A DNA stretch of 64,000 bases from Impatiens glandulifera (GCF_907164915.1 NC_061864.1:18388484-18452483); one strand, 5' to 3'. Positions 1 through 12,942 are shown, counted from the stretch's first letter. Numbers and translations: made by a program. Notes: generated from the letters alone by a model not told the origin.

Positions 1-303
1 GTGAAACATTATCTCTCTTATTTGTTGGTTTTTTTCTCTTTATACATGTGACGACGTTTTCTTAATGGATACAAGCACTACATGTACTGGTAACATCGAA
101 CTAACAATATTGAATCATATGGTTTTAACTAAGTTGGTTTGTTTTATTATTTTCTGATTATTAATTTGTTTTAAAGAAATGATTTGAAAATAGAATTTGA
201 GTAAAGGAATGTCTGTTTTTACTCTCTTCTTTCTTTTCTTACACTTTTTCCTTTTTCCAACCAATAAAGTAATGTCACGTTATTCTCTATTATTTCTTCT
301 TTG

Positions 304-306
<3 letters not shown>

Positions 307-353
<47 letters not shown>
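307..353. repeat. (ATT)n microsatellite
   Basis: About 15 nearly perfect copies of an ATT/TTA trinucleotide run. It lies in gene-free AT-rich DNA; 1-1135 holds nothing else I can support. Confidence 0.9.
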
Positions 354-355
<2 letters not shown>

Positions 356-1135
356 ATTGATTAATTAATTCTGACATCACATATCCCACTTTCATATACA
401 TATACATGACAAGTGCAGTTTCAAATAATGGTAGGAACAAACAAATTAGCAGTGGGATTCTCTAAAATGTAAGAATCAGAAGCATCCTTCCATGTGACGA
501 GACACATTTAAATAAATAAATAATTAATTAAATAATTAAATACTGCCAAATGCCAACCTTACACCTCGATTCTGGTGACGCCTTACCCGGATTTCATTAT
601 CCAACCTTAATTACGCTACTACTAAGCATGTTTGAAAATTGATGCTTCTTTCATTATTTTATTTCTACAAATTGTTTTATTCAAATTTCAAGTTTTATTT
701 TATTCAAATCTTAATCCAATCATATATTTCACTAATGTTAAGTATTAGATATTAAGTCCGTTTAATAATTTATTCAAAATCAAATTTTATCTATCAAATC
801 ATTAAAATTCTATAATTTTGTAAACTACTTTTAATAAATTTTATTAGTAATCAAATAAAATTAAATATAATAAAACAAAAGTTTTTGTTTGAACAAAAAC
901 GAAAATATAAAGTATATGTAAAATTTCTTTATAAAAATCTTTAACTTTAATTAATATATTTTGAATACATCAAATTGGTTTGATAATTTAAATTAATTTA
1001 ATTTTTAAAATAAAAAAATACAATAATTTTTTAAACCGAATTATTTAGTTTATAGATTTCAAAATAATAGTATTACTCGCATTTATCCCGAGTAAAAATA
1101 TCACCGTGAAAAAAATATTACGGTAAAAATGTGGT

Positions 1136-1681
1136 AACATTTTTAATTTTATTTTTAACCGTTTTAAGTTTATGGGCGGGTCAACCCACAATCCGACTAA
1201 AGTATTCATTTACTCTCATATTATAGAACGATCTCTAAAACAATTAATACAGTTTGATTCCTCAACTATTTTGGTTTTACCTCTAGAGTTCACTTCTTTC
1301 TCATACTACAAGTGAAAGAAAAAATGTAAAGACTATCATTAAAGTAATAAAGACGAGATTTACTATATCTATATGAATTATGTCTCATATATTTATAAAT
1401 ATAACAGAATTCTTTCATTATTGCTCACTAATAATAATAAAATTTATAGTATAGCGTAGAGTCAAATAAAAACTATTGATGAATTACCACGTTCATCAAA
1501 TTTTGTGTTGAATTTAAAATATAAAGTGTTATTAGCATAATTGGTTAAAGAGTTGTACTTGTTTTGTTAGGGTGTAAATTCAAACTATACTTATAACATT
1601 TTTTATTTTATTTTTAACCGTTTTAAGTTTATGGGCGGGTCAACCACAATTCGACCCAAGTATCCATTTACTCTCACATAT
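1136..1681 (+). repeat. Pair of direct repeats around a GGGCGGGTCAACC core
   Basis: Two direct copies, about 1136-1223 and 1598-1681, share a TTTTAACCGTTTTAAGTTTA stretch followed by TGGGCGGGTCAACC and then a TTTACTCTCA tail. They differ by a few substitutions and one-base indels. They are probably two copies of a dispersed element, or the result of a local duplication. The family is not identified. Confidence 0.6.
1530..1620 (+). mobile_element. Possible tRNA-derived SINE head
   Basis: TAGCATAATTGGTTAAAGAG at about 1534-1553 fits a tRNA-type A box, and GGTGTAAATTCAAACTA about 25 bases later is a degenerate B box. No cloverleaf can be drawn, so this is not a working tRNA gene. It sits directly before the second direct-repeat copy (1598-1681), which could be its body. 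Weak call. Confidence 0.3.
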
Positions 1682-1741
1682 ATATATTCAAATTAATCAC
1701 AACTCTTGACCCGACAATCTGAAGACTTTGAAAATTAAACA

Positions 1742-1745
<4 letters not shown>

Positions 1746-1783
<38 letters not shown>
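1746..1783. repeat. (AT)n microsatellite
   Basis: A simple AT dinucleotide run of about 38 bases. Confidence 0.85.
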
Positions 1784-1784
<1 letters not shown>

Positions 1785-1884
1785 CTCAATTAATAAATTA
1801 TTAAATATCTAAAAATTGAGAATTAACTAATCAATTCTTTTCCGAACGAATTTAAGTTTGAATCGATCTTCTAGATTATATATA

Positions 1885-2095
1885 TATAAATCGCACGCTG
1901 AAAGCATCTGCCCGTCTTATGTCAGCCGTTCCCATGCCACGTCATACATGACGAATGCTGCATCCACCAGCAATTTCCATGGACGGCTAGGATTGATCCA
2001 GACACCTGTTCCATGGCTAGCAAACGGTCACCGTCTTATTATTTAATATAGTTTTATTAGTCAAATTTATTATTATGACACGTCATCATTTCCCC
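1885..2095. other. GC-richer non-coding island with ACGT cores
   Basis: In very AT-rich surroundings this stretch is close to balanced in base composition. It contains GCCACGTCAT and GACACGTCAT (bZIP-type ACGT cores) and two CCATGG sites. The short open frame across it begins with TTG and resembles nothing. It may be a retained regulatory segment or part of an old element; neither can be decided here. 2096-3027 holds only AT-rich sequence with short ATT and AATT runs. Confidence 0.35.
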
Positions 2096-3034
2096 AATTA
2101 TTATTATTATTATTATTATTATCCTATTAATAAATAAATAAACATCTTATTCACCGTATATGTTGATAGAATTAATTAAGTATATATATTAACGGATTTA
2201 TTATATTCAACAAAATAGTTGAGTCATTCCATTTAGCATTCAAACAATTTTAAATATTGTTTAATTATTAATTAATGGTTAAACCAAATTTATTAAATTG
2301 AACAAAACTCATTGATCAAATTGAGATGCATTTAACTTAATTAATGTTATGATGATGAGTCCAAGATCTAGTTTAATTATATACTGACAAAAAGGAATCC
2401 TTTGGCTACTAATTAATTAAATTAAGAAAACATATATAATAATAATTAATTAATTAATTACAAATAAAATGACAAAACAGAATGTACATGTTTCGATCTC
2501 TTCTTAAGTTTTCATTATTTATATATATATAGTTAGCTGGTGATAGTTAATGCATGTCTCATGCTAGCTCTATGGAACTAGAAAGTTGTTCGTTTTCCAA
2601 TTCTATTTATTAGAAAATTAATAAATGCTAAATTGAACAATCGAAGAAGAAAATACTGTATTGAATTGATCGAATAATAAATAATAACAATATTTATGAC
2701 TAATAATTATAAGTACTATTAGAAATACTGATAATTTAAAAAGGACTAATTAATCACTTGGAAATTTATATAAAACAATGAATACTTATTATTTTAGGGG
2801 GCATAAAAAAATATAAATAAATAAATAAATAAATGTTTAGGGTGTTTTGAATATCTTGTATAGAGTTTAGTTGAATTAAGTGTTGTATGTATGCATTACT
2901 GCTAAATAATTCATACAAATATTTATTTTTCAAATTTATTCTAATTTTTTTTAACATTTTACCCACACAAACTTTCCTTTCCTTTTGCTTCTCAATTTTT
3001 ATCTTCTTTACAATAGTAAACATTCTCTTCTATT

Positions 3035-3430
3035 GGGAAATTTGAGGAGACACCCTAAAAAGAGGCCTAAATGCGGAAAGTGAGGGTCAATAATTTAAAT
3101 AACGCTGGTGACCCTTTTTTTTTCTGACGAAAATGTCTCTATTGCGTCACGCATCCTCAGATTGCGTCACGCAGTTTTTTATCTTTTTATTTTTCAAAAA
3201 ATTTTAATTATGAAATTTTTTGGACGAAAATGCCCCAGTTGCGTTACGCAATCGCGTCACGCAACTTCAGTTACGTCACGCAACCGCGAGACGAAAAAAA
3301 AATCTGGTTGCGTCACGCAAGGGTACAATTGTCATTAAAAAAAATAGAGGGTCACCAGCGCTATTTAAATTATTCACCCACACAAATGATAATTCACCCT
3401 ATCAGTAGGGTCATTTGCTCAAATTTTCCC
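3035..3430. mobile_element. Inverted-repeat MITE-like element with GCGTCACGC palindromes
   Basis: The two ends are inverted copies. Inner arms at about 3091-3116 and 3346-3372 match at 25 of 26 bases (core CGCTGGTGACCC). The outer ends both start GGGAAATTTGAG or close to it. The interior is unlike its AT-rich surroundings and carries six copies of a (T)GCGTYACGC(A) palindrome. A 7-bp flank, TTCTATT (3028-3034) and TTCTATC (3431-3437), is a candidate target-site duplication with one mismatch. There is no transposase; long terminal arms suggest a Mutator-type or foldback non-autonomous element. Confidence 0.65.
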
Positions 3431-4479
3431 TTCTATCTACTTCTCCTTTGCGGTTAGCTCTATCTCAAAATCTCGTTTATTCCTTGTCCCAATCTGATAT
3501 CGTCTACATCGTTAGCCTTAATATGATTATATGATATCATCTTTGTTGTTAACCCTAAACCGAAACTTTAGAATTATTGTTCTTCCTTCTTCGACATAGA
3601 TAAGTTGCTAGAATATCTCAAAACATCTTCTGTTATATATAGAATAAAGACTCAATTTTTGTATAATATAAATTAAAGAAACATAATTTTGAAATGAAGT
3701 TATTAAGGTATTCAAATTTTATAACTTCAAAATATTTCATCTAAGAAAATGGAGAAGAAAAAATAGTAGATGATAGTTAAAGTTTATTTGATTTAAGTGT
3801 TTAAAGATAAATAACATGGAAACCGCTTATACAATATCAGTTTGACAAAAAGTAATTACTTTGTGACCGAAAATACTTTTGACCAATTGAGTTAAAGATA
3901 AAATATATATATTTAGTTAATAATAAATTTGAGATTTTTTTTACCAACTTTATTAATAATTTTTTATTCATTTAAAAAATATATATAAGAGGACTTCAAT
4001 TGGAAACCAGTTGAATCGATCTGTTTTACTTATGACCAAAATTAAATTTCTCATTAGGCAGGGGAATCTTATTTTAAATTTTTGAAAAAGAGAATCTTGC
4101 TTAATTATCACTATACAACTTTTATTTTATTTTATTTTTGACAAATATATTTTATTTAATAAAAAAAAGCTAATATGATTCGTAATCATAAATATTAACA
4201 ACTAACTTATCAGGGTAATTCAGTGATAAAAGTCGATTTAAAACACCAAAATATCATGAATGACATTATAGTTATTTTTAATTCAAAAACAAAATTTTAA
4301 AAAATAATAAATATTTTTTTAAAAAAAGTTTATGTATATTAAAAATAAAATAAAAACGTTTAAGCATAACGACAAAGCATAATATGAAAATAATAAATAA
4401 AATATAAGAAATTAAGAAAAAAAACAATGTTTAAAAAGTTATCGAGCTCATAAATCCCCGAAAAGAACAATTAACTCCC

Positions 4480-4840
4480 CGACAAATTATACTGATTTTT
4501 CCTAAACAAATCTCATAAAGTATAATAATAATAGTATTATAAATAATACGCATCGAACGACTACGGTCTTTGAAAGTTCGATAATTTCTCTCCAACCAGA
4601 TAATTCACCAAATAATAATTGAGATGATAACATAAATATGTAGGTTTGTCATATCAGCCGTATCAATCCAAACTTCCCAACAACTAACTAAAAACTGGGG
4701 AATCACCTAATGAATTCCAATAATACTCTGCAAAATGCTTCAAATACTAGTCACCCCTCAAAAATGTAAAAATAAGTGAGTTGTCGATTCAACCTTTCTT
4801 AACACATACGACTAGCCGTAATACAACATTTTTTTATGCA
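4480..4840 (-). pseudogene. LINE reverse-transcriptase 3' relic
   Basis: On the minus strand, broken frames encode fragments typical of the C-terminal end of plant L1-type ORF2 (zf-RVT region): an ESTTHLFLHF-like piece near 4770-4800 and an IIWWIIWLERNYRTFKDRS-like piece near 4570-4620. Stops and frame changes separate them. A diverged copy of the second part lies at 32270-32420. Dead fragment. Confidence 0.55.
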
Positions 4841-7554
4841 CATATCATCTATTAGAATTTCACCATGAATAACGCTTCATTCAAAGAACGAAATCTTTGA
4901 TGAAATTTTTGACTTCTAAAATTTTTTCAATAAAAATTATATAGAATCATTTTAGTGAATAACTTGTAACAATGCCCCACATGAAAATTGTTCATATCTT
5001 GTCAAGATAACGTATAATGCTTTGTTCCAAAAATAAAATTATTATTATGGGACCACAAATAAATATTAATCTTACCAACTTAGAACAACTATATTTTTCT
5101 AGTCAAAAGTGGCAGTAGGTTTTGCGTTTGGGCACAAAAGATTTTTACTCGCTCTTATGGGCCGACAGGCCGACCTCAAACAGACCCAATTCTCATTACC
5201 AATACTCTCTTTAAAAAAGAAAATAATATATTATAATACTTTAAACTGTACCCAAAAAATGGACCTCCATAATTGGATTTATGTGTTATGGGTTTCGGTA
5301 AATAAATAGTCTTATTGGGCTGGATATACTTTAGTTACCAACTATGTAATGGAATTATTCGGCTTATGTGATATATCAAAGCACAAACTTGTAACTATAA
5401 AATGGATATTGTTGTTTAGTCTAAAATGATATTTATTGTACCAACTTAGAGGAAGCCCCTATAATTATTGTACTTAAAAGTTATATAATTATTGGTAGTT
5501 TTAAATAAGTATTAGTTTTAAAAAAAAAGTGCAAAGTGCCTTATTTTCATAATAGTTAATAACTTAATAATTATTTGTTTTTCCCACACTAGTGACGGGG
5601 TTCTTATGTTTTTGTCCTATCTAAACGAATTTAAGAATAAGAGTTTGAGGGAGTTTTTTAAAAAGTTAGTGTAAAAAGAAATATTTTAAGAATATAGGTT
5701 TGGGTTGGAGATGAATTACTGTTTGTATGAAGTTTACTGTATTTTATGTTTAAGAATGGATTTGTGAGTTAGAGATGGTCTTATATTCGTAATGATATTC
5801 ATCCGTATCTTATAATAGAAGTTGATATATCTAACGAATTTGAAGTTGTGCCATTGAAAAATGATTATGATGATCTAACACTTGAATTTCATAAATATGT
5901 AACTTCCTAATATTTATTATAACAGACCTTTTGTGTAATTAGTTTGGATGCATTTGTTTTACTTAATAAAGTAGAGAATAATAATTATGAAATAATTAGA
6001 TTATTTACAAACTTTCGATATAATAGGGTATTCAAACTCAAATTAAATCAACTAGGAAAATATTGACACCCTTAATTATTCAATATATACATATATTAGG
6101 GAAATAACAAACAAACATGCGTCCGCTCATGGTTTATCATTCAAAGTTAGGTCATTCTTATTATTGAAAATAACAGTGGATTGAATGGATGATGGTGGAT
6201 ACATATTATTTATTATTCATTGAAATGATTGATATTTTCTTGAGTGGAATCCTATAAAGCATTGTTCGTTTTATTCACAATAATTATAATATTACTTTCT
6301 ATAATTATTCAATTATTCAAAACTATTAAATCAACTGGTCTTAATTATTATAATTCATTTCTGAATATTATTAGAGTAACTAGATGAAAATGAGATTTTT
6401 TTTTTTTTTTGTATAAGACATTAATTTTTTTTTTTTTAAATTATGTTAAAACAAATATTTTAAGTTGAAGTGAGTTATTAATGTGAAGATCTGATAATTT
6501 AAAACTGAATTAAAAATAAAATAAAAATAATTACACTTCTTTATTAACTTTATAAAATAACAAATTAAGGGAATAATATATAGACAGGGTAATTCATTTT
6601 GTTTTTATTTATCATCCATAATTTTTATTTGACAAATTTAGATATAGAGTAATTCATTTTGTTTAGGATAACAAGTTGTTTTATATATAATAACTTAAGA
6701 ATAATATATAGAGAGACTAATTCATTTTATTTAGTGATAGACCAATCTTGAAATAAATAATAACATTTCATTTTACCATATTTTTTAATTGAAAATATTA
6801 ATTGTAATTTTATAAATAAGCATTATAATAACGAAATATAATTTGAATATCGTCACTCTCAAATAAAATAATTACTTTAGAGACCACCTGGCCCCAACTT
6901 GATAAGTTTAATTAATTTGATAAGCTTCCATTGGTCTTGACTCTTGAGCATGTTTGATTTTTGGTTATTTTGTGTTCAATTGTTTTTTTATGAAAAAGTA
7001 TATTGTTTTACATAAAATTAAAATAAAATATGTGAGTTGATAATAAATCCCAAAATAAGAAAACTCATTTTTTAAATCAAACAAGTTGTTCTAAAACATT
7101 ATTAAAAATCCTAAGAAAACTAAGATAAAAAAGTTCTTAGAGATTGTTTGATGTTTGATTAGTTGGTGGGGGATTTATTGAATGATAAAAGGTAAATTAT
7201 TTGAGTTATAAATTTTTTTAATTACTATAATTTTTTCTTTTTTTTTTTAAATTTAAATTTTATAAAATTAAAAAAAATACTCTAAATAAAAATTAGTGAA
7301 CAAATATCCTATATTAATATATATTTTTTAAAATGTACATATATATTAAAAATGAATAATATTAATCGGAATAATACGAACATTAAAAGTTGTATAATTC
7401 CTAAACCTACCCTATAAGTCGAATTAATTCAAATTTTATACCAATTATTTAAAAACTCGAAGACATTATATAAAACTCAAATACTAAGATATATTATGTA
7501 AAATATAAAAATGTGCAAATAAGTCACGTTAAACACGACCTCGTAAGTCTAAGA
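4841..7554. other. Gene-poor AT-rich interval
   Basis: No open frame with recognisable protein features on either strand. Short poly-T runs occur near 6400 and 6430. Near 6590-6730 a TAATTCATTTTRTTTA motif recurs three times at spacings of about 60-70 bases, which suggests a decayed local repeat. Nothing else seen. Confidence 0.6.
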
Positions 7555-7670
7555 CTTAGCTGTACGTTCAAAACTACTCCTTAGCCTATAAGTAACACGT
7601 GTTCCCATTTAAACTTTTATTTGGTCAACATCAAATATAAATGACAGCTTGGCAAAAGAAAAATGTGAGA
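7555..7670 (+). repeat. Duplicated non-coding block, copy 1
   Basis: Shares CTTAGCTGTAC, AACACG, TTGGTCAA, and AAATATAAATGACAGCTTGG followed by CAA with the block at 10875-11011, in the same order and orientation. The intervening bases are diverged. Either a dispersed element or a segmental copy; no coding potential. Confidence 0.65.
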
Positions 7671-8750
7671 GTTTTTATTCAAATTTTGCATAACAAAAAT
7701 TATAATTTATTGAAAAAACTATCATATTTAATTATATTTATAAACTAAATATAGTAACGTGCTTAATTTGGATTTTCAACATTTTTTTAAACATTGTAAT
7801 TTGTGTATTTTGATTGTTAAAGTTATACGAAACTAGATTTTGTCTTAATGATTTTTAACTCAGTTAATTTATATTATGTACTTCGATATTATATTTTAAA
7901 AAATAAATATTTTAAAGACATGCCACATTTTTTAATATATAATAATATGAAGTAGTTTTTATGTGCCCTTGATCTCTACTAATATCAATTATTATATGTC
8001 TCCACTAACTATTTTGACATCATTCACTTTTGTGGTTCTTCAGTCATCTTTATTGTCGGTTTATATACACTGTCCAAACAATTTAACTATTCTAACTAGG
8101 TAGGTTTAAATTGCTAATTTAGGGTTCTAATTTATAAAATTATAATTATAATTATAATTTTTAATTTGATTTAAAGTTTTTTCTTAAAATTTATTTTTAT
8201 TTTTATAAACTAAAATTATGACTTTTTTATTAAGATTTTATACAAGAAATTAATTAAATAATGTTTTGGTTAATATCTAAGGTAAATATAGGTAAACATT
8301 TGCTAGAGCAAAACGAAAACTTTTAAACATCCCACTAACTCCAGAATTATTTTTTTTCTCAAATAATGTTTGATTAATATCTAAGGTAGAATATAGGGTA
8401 AATATTTGGTACGGTATGAAATTTGAATATTCTATTTTCTTATAAGAAATTTGTTAAACATAACACTTGAATTTATGCAAATTTGTAAAATTAATACCTA
8501 CAGAGAAGTGGATCAATTATATATTTAAGATTGTAAAGTTTTTTGAATTATTGGATTACATAAATCTATCTCTTTTAAGTTTTAGTAATGTGGCGGCATA
8601 AATCAAAATTGAATCTCTAATATTTGGTCTTTGGGATATTTTCTATAAAACTACTATCTTAACACTAAAAATAAATAGTTAATCTTTTCTTGATGTCAAT
8701 TAACTTGTTCAATACAAATGCTATCATTTATTTAAACCAAATATATATAT

Positions 8751-9042
8751 ATTAAGATTCATTGCATTAAGAAGATAGTATGCCCATTAGTGAATGAGTC
8801 ATACATGATACACCTAGTTAACCTTATCTTGATGATAATTAACCTCAAAACACAAACCATAGTTAATTAACCTACTCTTGATTCTTGATGATAATTAACC
8901 TCAAAACACAAACCAGAGTTAGTTAACCTTATCTTGATAATAATTAACCTCAAAACACAAACCATATATAGGTAACCTTATCTCGATGATAATTAATTAT
9001 TTATTGAAATCATTTTTTTATAAGATTCATTGCATTAAGGAA
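8751..9042 (+). repeat. Local repeat array (about 50-56 bp units) between short direct repeats
   Basis: Three copies of a unit containing TAACCTCAAAACACAAACCA (near 8840, 8896 and 8945), joined by TTAACCTTATCTTGATGATAA-like segments, plus a partial fourth unit at about 8971-8998. The array is framed by direct repeats of AAGATTCATTGCATTAAG at about 8753 and 9023. Unequal exchange or slippage is the simple explanation. 7671-8750 holds nothing else. Confidence 0.75.
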
Positions 9043-10874
9043 TGACAAAGTAACCTCATATTCTCTACCATAAAAAAAATGTTTCACTATGATAATAAAT
9101 TATTAAATTTATTTTTCACAAAAATCATCTTCAATTCAAGATCAATAGAAATATACTAATTGTATTCCAAATAATAAATTATAATTAAAAAATATATATT
9201 CATATTACGCTTAAAATACATCAATACATTTAAAAACCTAATTAAGATATTACATACAAAATAAAATAGTAAATAATTACAATCAAAATGTACAATAAAC
9301 GAAATTAACGCGACGATCCACTTCATCCAGCGATTAAATCCACACTATTATACTTCTTCTTCATTCTTCCGTCTATATAATTGATTTTGCCTTAATTGTT
9401 TTGTTGCTGTCTGCGATTGGCGACCATGCAGACAACATTATGTATTGTTATAAATGGACTATGTAAATATTACCTATCATGGATGGATGGTTCTAGAATT
9501 AATCCAAACAAATTTATTTTATATTTAGCATGAAAATTTTAAATAGAAGGTGTGAAAATAACAATTTCTATTGAATTTGTAGATTTTTTTTTCGTAACAT
9601 TTAGATGAAAATAAGATATATCAAATAGAATTATGAGCCTACTGCCACGTCACAACCATATATATATGCCACATCATCATCGTCATCTTTGGCTAGAGAT
9701 AAAGAGAAATGACGCGGTTGGGTTAATGTTCTAACTTCACTTCTAAGCAATGGCTTATAAGATAAAAAAATACACGTCAGCTAGCGTGTAGAGAAGATAA
9801 ATGGAAACGTGATTTTCTACTGGTTTTTATTTTTAATACTATAATCATTGGTTTGTTTTTAAAAAATATATTTCATTTCATTTTATTCATTATTACATTA
9901 ACACACTTCTTGACCAACTTTTTTTTATTGTAACTAAACGATTAATAGGTGGAGAAAACTAAAGAACAATCCACATAATAAAGAAAATAATAGTCCATCA
10001 AGAAAACAAGAGATGAGAAACACTTTTTATAATCCATTTAGTTATTATTAATTAGGTCTTAAAAATAATAACTATTGTTTTTTCCCTTTTGATCCACAAT
10101 ATAATAATGTATTGACGAACTATTTCAAGTTCAAATAATACTGACTAATCAATTCAATTATTGATAACAACATTCTAAATCAAAGAAAATATAATGACCA
10201 GTATAAAATTGTGCTAACTTAAAATAAATAACCAATAAAAACTTTATCATTTAAGGGATAATTTTTTTTTTTTTGTTTACACACCAATTATTATATTAAT
10301 TACTTTCTAAAGTAGATATTATTTAATTTTATTCCTTATACTATTAAATAAGTATAAAATACATCCACTACTTGTCAGGGATTCTTTTAAGTGAGATTTT
10401 TTGAAAAGTTAGTTTATAATTACCACACCTTGGTGTATACATATATCACTACATAATTGACCTTTTGAACAATCTTTGGAAAGAATGTGTGAATGCTCAT
10501 TTAATTATTTTATGCCATGCATTAATTTATTTGTTCATCTTTGTTGTTATCTTTTTATTTTATTTTGTCATTTATATTATATATACTGATAATGGAATGG
10601 GATATAGCAAAGTTAAGATTATTAAATCATTGTCAAGTGCCCAATGGACTGTCTCTTTCTAGAAGACTGACCCTGAACAATTAATTTATTATTCACCTTT
10701 ATTTTTTACAGGATTTTAGTTTGTTTATTTAATAACATATATTTTAAATAATAATAATATGAATTCGTGCCAAGATTAATCTTTAAATAGGTATCTAGTA
10801 ACATTTCATAATTTAATTTAAGGGCCTTGACATGGTCCCGTATTTGGATAAGTATGGCAATAGTCAAAACCTAG
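9043..10874. other. Gene-poor interval
   Basis: AT-rich DNA with scattered ACGT cores (GCCACGTCAC near 9653, ACACGTCAGC near 9773). The longest open frames are low-complexity Ile/Phe/Leu runs without family features. Nothing supportable as a gene. Confidence 0.6.
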
Positions 10875-11011
10875 CTTAGCTGTACATTCCAAAACACACA
10901 CTCACTCGCTAGCCTAAAACTAACACGTTTTACAATTTAAATCTTTTTTTTATTTATTTCTTTGGTCAATTTTAAATATAAATGACAGCTTGGCAATAAA
11001 ACAATGTGAGA
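10875..11011 (+). repeat. Duplicated non-coding block, copy 2
   Basis: Partner of 7555-7670, about 3.3 kb away in direct orientation; AAATATAAATGACAGCTTGG followed by CAA is identical in both. This copy is about 20 bases longer because of indels. Confidence 0.65.
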
Positions 11012-12240
11012 CACCCATTTTTCATATTTATGTATTAATAAAAACATTCAAATCATATGTAGACTCAATTCATATTGAAAAATTAAATATAGTTAAAACA
11101 TCTTAATAATTTTTAAAAATATCATGATTTGACTATTTTTAGAAATTTAATCATTTTGATTTCAGGTAAAACTTTTACATTTTTTAAATTTATATTTACA
11201 TATTTCACAAAAATATTAGTTATTCAAATAAATAAATTAATTTTATAATTATAACTTTTTTAGTCTCAATTATTTATTTATATATAAAAATCATATATAA
11301 CTATATTTTCTAGAATAAACTCTAGGTTTTAAATGACTTGATAGAATTTTTAAGTTTGATAAATAAAAACATTTTAACTAACTAAATCAATTTAATTCAT
11401 ATTTAAAATATAGTAATTAAATAATATTTTTTAATTAATTTTCTTTAATTAATAACTAAAATAATTAAAATTAGTTTACTTTGTAAAATATGAATTACTA
11501 TATATATATATATATATATATATAAACAAAAGTATCACATACAGCAAAATATAAGAATCTTATTATAATATAAATTATGATAAATTTAAATTTATTGCAA
11601 AAACTCAATTAATCTCAATCACCTCTCTTTAGTCTTATGTATATATTATTATTTTATTTTATTTTATTAATAATAAACTTAATGGAACACAAATCTTATA
11701 GTGTTTGTATTATTACTACTTCATTTTTTATTTCAACATAAATGATAAAACTACAATGTATTTATAACTAATCTAGACATACTTTGCCTTTTATTTTATT
11801 TTTTGAAGGAACGTTTGAAAAGAATCAATTAGACCTACTTTTCTTTTTCTTTTCTTTTAATCTTAAAAGGAATTTTGAAAAGAATCAATTAGACATACTT
11901 TATTCTTCCTTACTTTAAAATAAATAATCCCGTATAAATAAATTAAATCAGCTTTAAACAAATAAATAAAAAAGAAAGTATTTTGAAGCAATTAAATATC
12001 AAACACACATATTAATTAGCAATTCCAATTAGCTAGCACAAAAGTAAATGCATATACTTTTACACTTTTTAAAACTTAATATACACCACTACATTTTATA
12101 TCTCCCCCACATTATAAATCCACAATAATAATATTTAAAAACAAATAAAAATCTTTAAATAAGTTTAATCCAACTTGTTAAATTATTTAAAGATTATTAT
12201 TAATCAGAAACCCCATATTTCTTCTTCCCACACTTGCTTT
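11012..12240. other. AT-rich interval with (TA)n and a short duplication
   Basis: (TA)n lies at 11500-11523. A segment containing TTGAAAAGAATCAATTAGAC occurs twice, near 11814 and 11872. No gene is visible; the right end probably runs into the 3' flank of the ALOG gene. Confidence 0.6.
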
Positions 12241-12384
12241 CTCGGACGCCGTCGCTGAAACGCAAAGTTTTCTTCACCGGCGATTTAGTTAGAAAGATCG
12301 TCACTTTCATGATCAGACGATCCAATTCCGCCGGCGAATAAATCCACGAGATTAGACAGACTATGTATCTTCTTCTTCCTTCTT

Positions 12385-12942
12385 CTAGTAAGTAATCACT
12401 CCCCTGCTTTTGGCCTGTTCATCCCTAACTTCACGAAGATAAAGCTTAACCGCTAAGGATCTGAACAGATTCATCTCCGGCGAGCCTCCGTTTTCCTCAA
12501 AGGCAACACGAAGACGACCCACTATGGCGTCAAGGCGGCCCCAACCCTGGCGGAGAGGACAGGGGCAAGAACAGAGCAAAGAAGAAGGTTGAGGTTCTCC
12601 AAAGAAGCGACAACTCTCGCAATGAACCTTTGTCTTTCCGAATTGGTCGAGGTAAAGGAGAAATTCGACAACGTGATTGCCGCTGCAGCGGCTTAGAAGG
12701 AGCGGAGGACTGTGGGTGCGGAGAAATTGGATGAACATGTTCCAATCGTCGCGTTTCTGTGATTCGTAACGACCGAATGTGGCTTGAATTAGTGGAGGTT
12801 GGAAGTTGGTGCCGATGATCATGGCGGTTAGAGACGTAAGAGAGGAATTGGCGTTGCTGCGATTACATGAGTTGTTGTTTTGTCGTCTGCGATTAGCTAG
12901 GGCGGCGGAAGAGGCGGCGGCAGCGGCAGATGCAGCCGACAT
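12385..12942 (-). CDS. ALOG-domain (LSH/G1-like) nuclear protein, short C-terminus
   Basis: Single-exon gene for a 185-residue ALOG protein, a plant-specific family of DNA-binding developmental regulators. An Ala-rich start (residues 1-16) and an Asn/Ser-rich linker precede the ALOG domain (about 58-181). The domain shows RYESQKR, the [10 protein letters not shown] core, the zinc-ribbon insert (HCESC ... CSCPCPLRQ), AFEENGG and [13 protein letters not shown] start at the Met of MSAA because a TATAAAT box overlaps the in-frame upstream ATG at 13050, which would lie upstream of transcription. The frame ends in TAG right after RGVITY, where relatives continue with Glu and a Lys/Arg-rich nuclear-localisation tail. 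Downstream in-frame codons read two Lys and then an acidic run, so the usual basic tail is not encoded. LSH subgroup unassigned. 12180-12384 is probably 3' UTR. Confidence 0.9.
   Translation of the reverse strand: MSAASAAAAASSAALANRRRQNNNSCNRSNANSSLTSLTAMIIGTNFQPPLIQATFGRYESQKRDDWNMFIQFLRTHSPPLLLSRCSGNHVVEFLLYLDQFGKTKVHCESCRFFGEPQPSSLLCSCPCPLRQGWGRLDAIVGRLRVAFEENGGSPEMNLFRSLAVKLYLREVRDEQAKSRGVITY

Noticed and set aside
3108..3457. Three overlapping short frames
   Set aside because: All lie over the inverted-repeat element and encode its palindromes.
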